This document shows positions 5,463 through 6,373 of a stretch of 6,373 bases of DNA, piece after piece (the first letter of the stretch is position 1; each line of letters starts with the position of its first letter). The notes beneath the pieces were generated by a model. The model made no database searches and had not been told where the DNA came from. It saw only the letters and a list, made by a program, of their open reading frames with translations. Both the position numbers and the translations under genes were made by a program. Source of the DNA: Deltaproteobacteria bacterium (lineage in GTDB: Bacteria; UBA10199; DSSB01). Location of the stretch: assembly GCA_021414045.1 (NCBI GenBank), contig JAIOPF010000135.1, forward strand, positions 1-6,373. Direction: 5' to 3'.

Positions 5463-6373
5463 TTAAGTCCCGAGGAATCTTTTCGCGGTGTTTTCGATTT
5501 CTGTGACAATTTTCGTTAAAGTCTTTTCTCCACCGAAATGTTTGGTGAAGAATTCAACCTCACTTTTCGCGATACTAGGAAGCTCCTTTGAAAATTCCTT
5601 TACTATCTTAAGGACGAACCAAGTGCCTACCCCCGCCTCTTGCGCAAAGGTTTCCCAGTGCCGCTCAAAAATATCCCTACGTTTATATTTTCCCCCGATC
5701 TTCATGGCTAATTTTTCCGAAAGGCCTTCGTAGATCGAAGTCGACATGAGGTCATAAAATGGCGCCAGCTCAGCCCCTTCTGAGGAGATGAGGAGGGAAA
5801 TGTTCTTTGCGTGGGCGTCGCAATTGCCAACGAGGAAATTAAAGGCCGCCCACGAAATTAGCTCCTTCTTGTCGACCGCCGGTTGTTGGCTGAATTCTTC
5901 CACAACCCTAAAGCAGTCTGAAAAGGAAGGCCCCCCTTCGCTTTGGTATTTTTGGTCCGGATATTTTCCTAAAGCTTGGCAAAAATCCTCCTGATGCAGG
6001 CGTTTAAGGGTTGAGCGTGAAGCCCCTTCCCGGTCGTATCGTTTGACCAGATAAATGGGCTCCTTTTTACAAAAAATAATATCGATGTCTGGCACTTTGA
6101 GCCCGAGAGATCTCGCCAGTTTCATGCAAAAAGCTTCGTTAAATACGGTGTCTTCAAAGTTAGGCATGGGGGGTTTCAGAATATGCGAGCTAGGGGCTCC
6201 ATCTTCTGGCAGGAAGAGTTTTTTGCCTTCATAAAAAACCGGCAACTTGTCCTGAGCCCCTGCCAAGGATAAGCGAGCTTTTCCATCCGCAAGTAGTAGG
6301 GGACGTCGAGGCATTTCTCGGATTAGGTCGTCTAGCTCTGATTCAATAAGCTCCCGATAATTCCCATTTTTAG
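5463..6373 (-). CDS. hipA: HipA-family toxin Ser/Thr kinase, N-terminus beyond right edge
   Basis: HipA kinases phosphorylate translation targets and induce dormancy unless bound by HipB. About 302 residues are visible and the motifs are intact. LSLAGAQDK carries the Ser equivalent to Ser150. It is followed by SHILKPP, FNEAFCMKLARSLGL, VKRYDR, LHQEDFCQALG, NCDAHAKN with catalytic Asp at 5817-5819 and Asn at 5802-5804, LAPFYD, and KLAMKIGGKY. ATG at 6312-6314 lies only a few residues before the kinase glycine-rich loop and is not the real start: the frame stays open upstream to the edge (KNGNYRELIESELDDLIRE), and HipA proteins have roughly 100 more residues of N-terminal subdomain. The gene is therefore partial only because the window ends. 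It is a distant paralogue of the left hipA and, unlike it, shows no lesion. It is the first gene inward from the attachment site, so it is probably cargo of that element. Its antitoxin, if any, would lie beyond 6373. Confidence 0.92.
   Translation of the reverse strand, partial: KNGNYRELIESELDDLIREMPRRPLLLADGKARLSLAGAQDKLPVFYEGKKLFLPEDGAPSSHILKPPMPNFEDTVFNEAFCMKLARSLGLKVPDIDIIFCKKEPIYLVKRYDREGASRSTLKRLHQEDFCQALGKYPDQKYQSEGGPSFSDCFRVVEEFSQQPAVDKKELISWAAFNFLVGNCDAHAKNISLLISSEGAELAPFYDLMSTSIYEGLSEKLAMKIGGKYKRRDIFERHWETFAQEAGVGTWFVLKIVKEFSKELPSIAKSEVEFFTKHFGGEKTLTKIVTEIENTAKRFLGT

Overview
The window looks like an accessory, island-like stretch of a bacterial chromosome. The bacterium is probably Gram-negative, but that is inferred only from the gene families; nothing here fixes a taxon. 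It carries two unrelated-looking HipA-family toxin kinases at opposite ends, a broken Vsr-type endonuclease, one large intact unknown gene, a transposase scrap and a tRNA-derived attachment site. The left third is visibly richer in G+C than the centre and right, which fits a mosaic of pieces with different origins.

Left part (1-2114). After the tail of an unidentified reading frame (stop at 86-88) comes a decayed hipA. Read in frame order it is a near full-length HipA (about 426 codons), but it has ACG where the start should be, one extra base near 216 and one missing base near 788-790. All the kinase motifs are still readable, so the decay is recent. Next is a vsr-like very-short-patch-repair endonuclease whose C-terminus is only recovered by a frame change near 1955-1966.

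Centre (2115-5040). A 376-base gap contains a leader with competing stem-loops just before the start codon of an 849-residue protein. This is the only large intact gene of the window. I do not recognise its full-length family, but residues 262, 294 and 309 form a Cys-His-Asp arrangement of transglutaminase/cysteine-peptidase type, preceded by a hydrophobic segment and followed by long charged, low-complexity stretches. It is the best candidate for something undescribed.

Right part (5041-6373). A short antisense scrap resembles an IS21-type (IstA) transposase. It is followed by a bidirectionally readable landmark: the 3' portion of a tRNA-Pro(CGG) gene on the minus strand, starting in the anticodon loop, with its own intrinsic terminator downstream. 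The 5' half of the tRNA is absent. This is the usual structure of the distal attachment site left by a tyrosine-recombinase element. Beyond it, on the presumed element side, lie a perfect palindrome, a cluster of TTGTGGG-type direct repeats (possible integrase arm sites) and a second, intact-looking hipA on the minus strand that runs off the right edge.

Together the picture is a recombination-prone site. On the orientation of the tRNA fragment, the intact hipA belongs to the integrated element, while the 849-residue gene and the decayed hipA/vsr lie on the flank or in an older neighbouring insertion. No antitoxin gene (hipB) is visible for either toxin.
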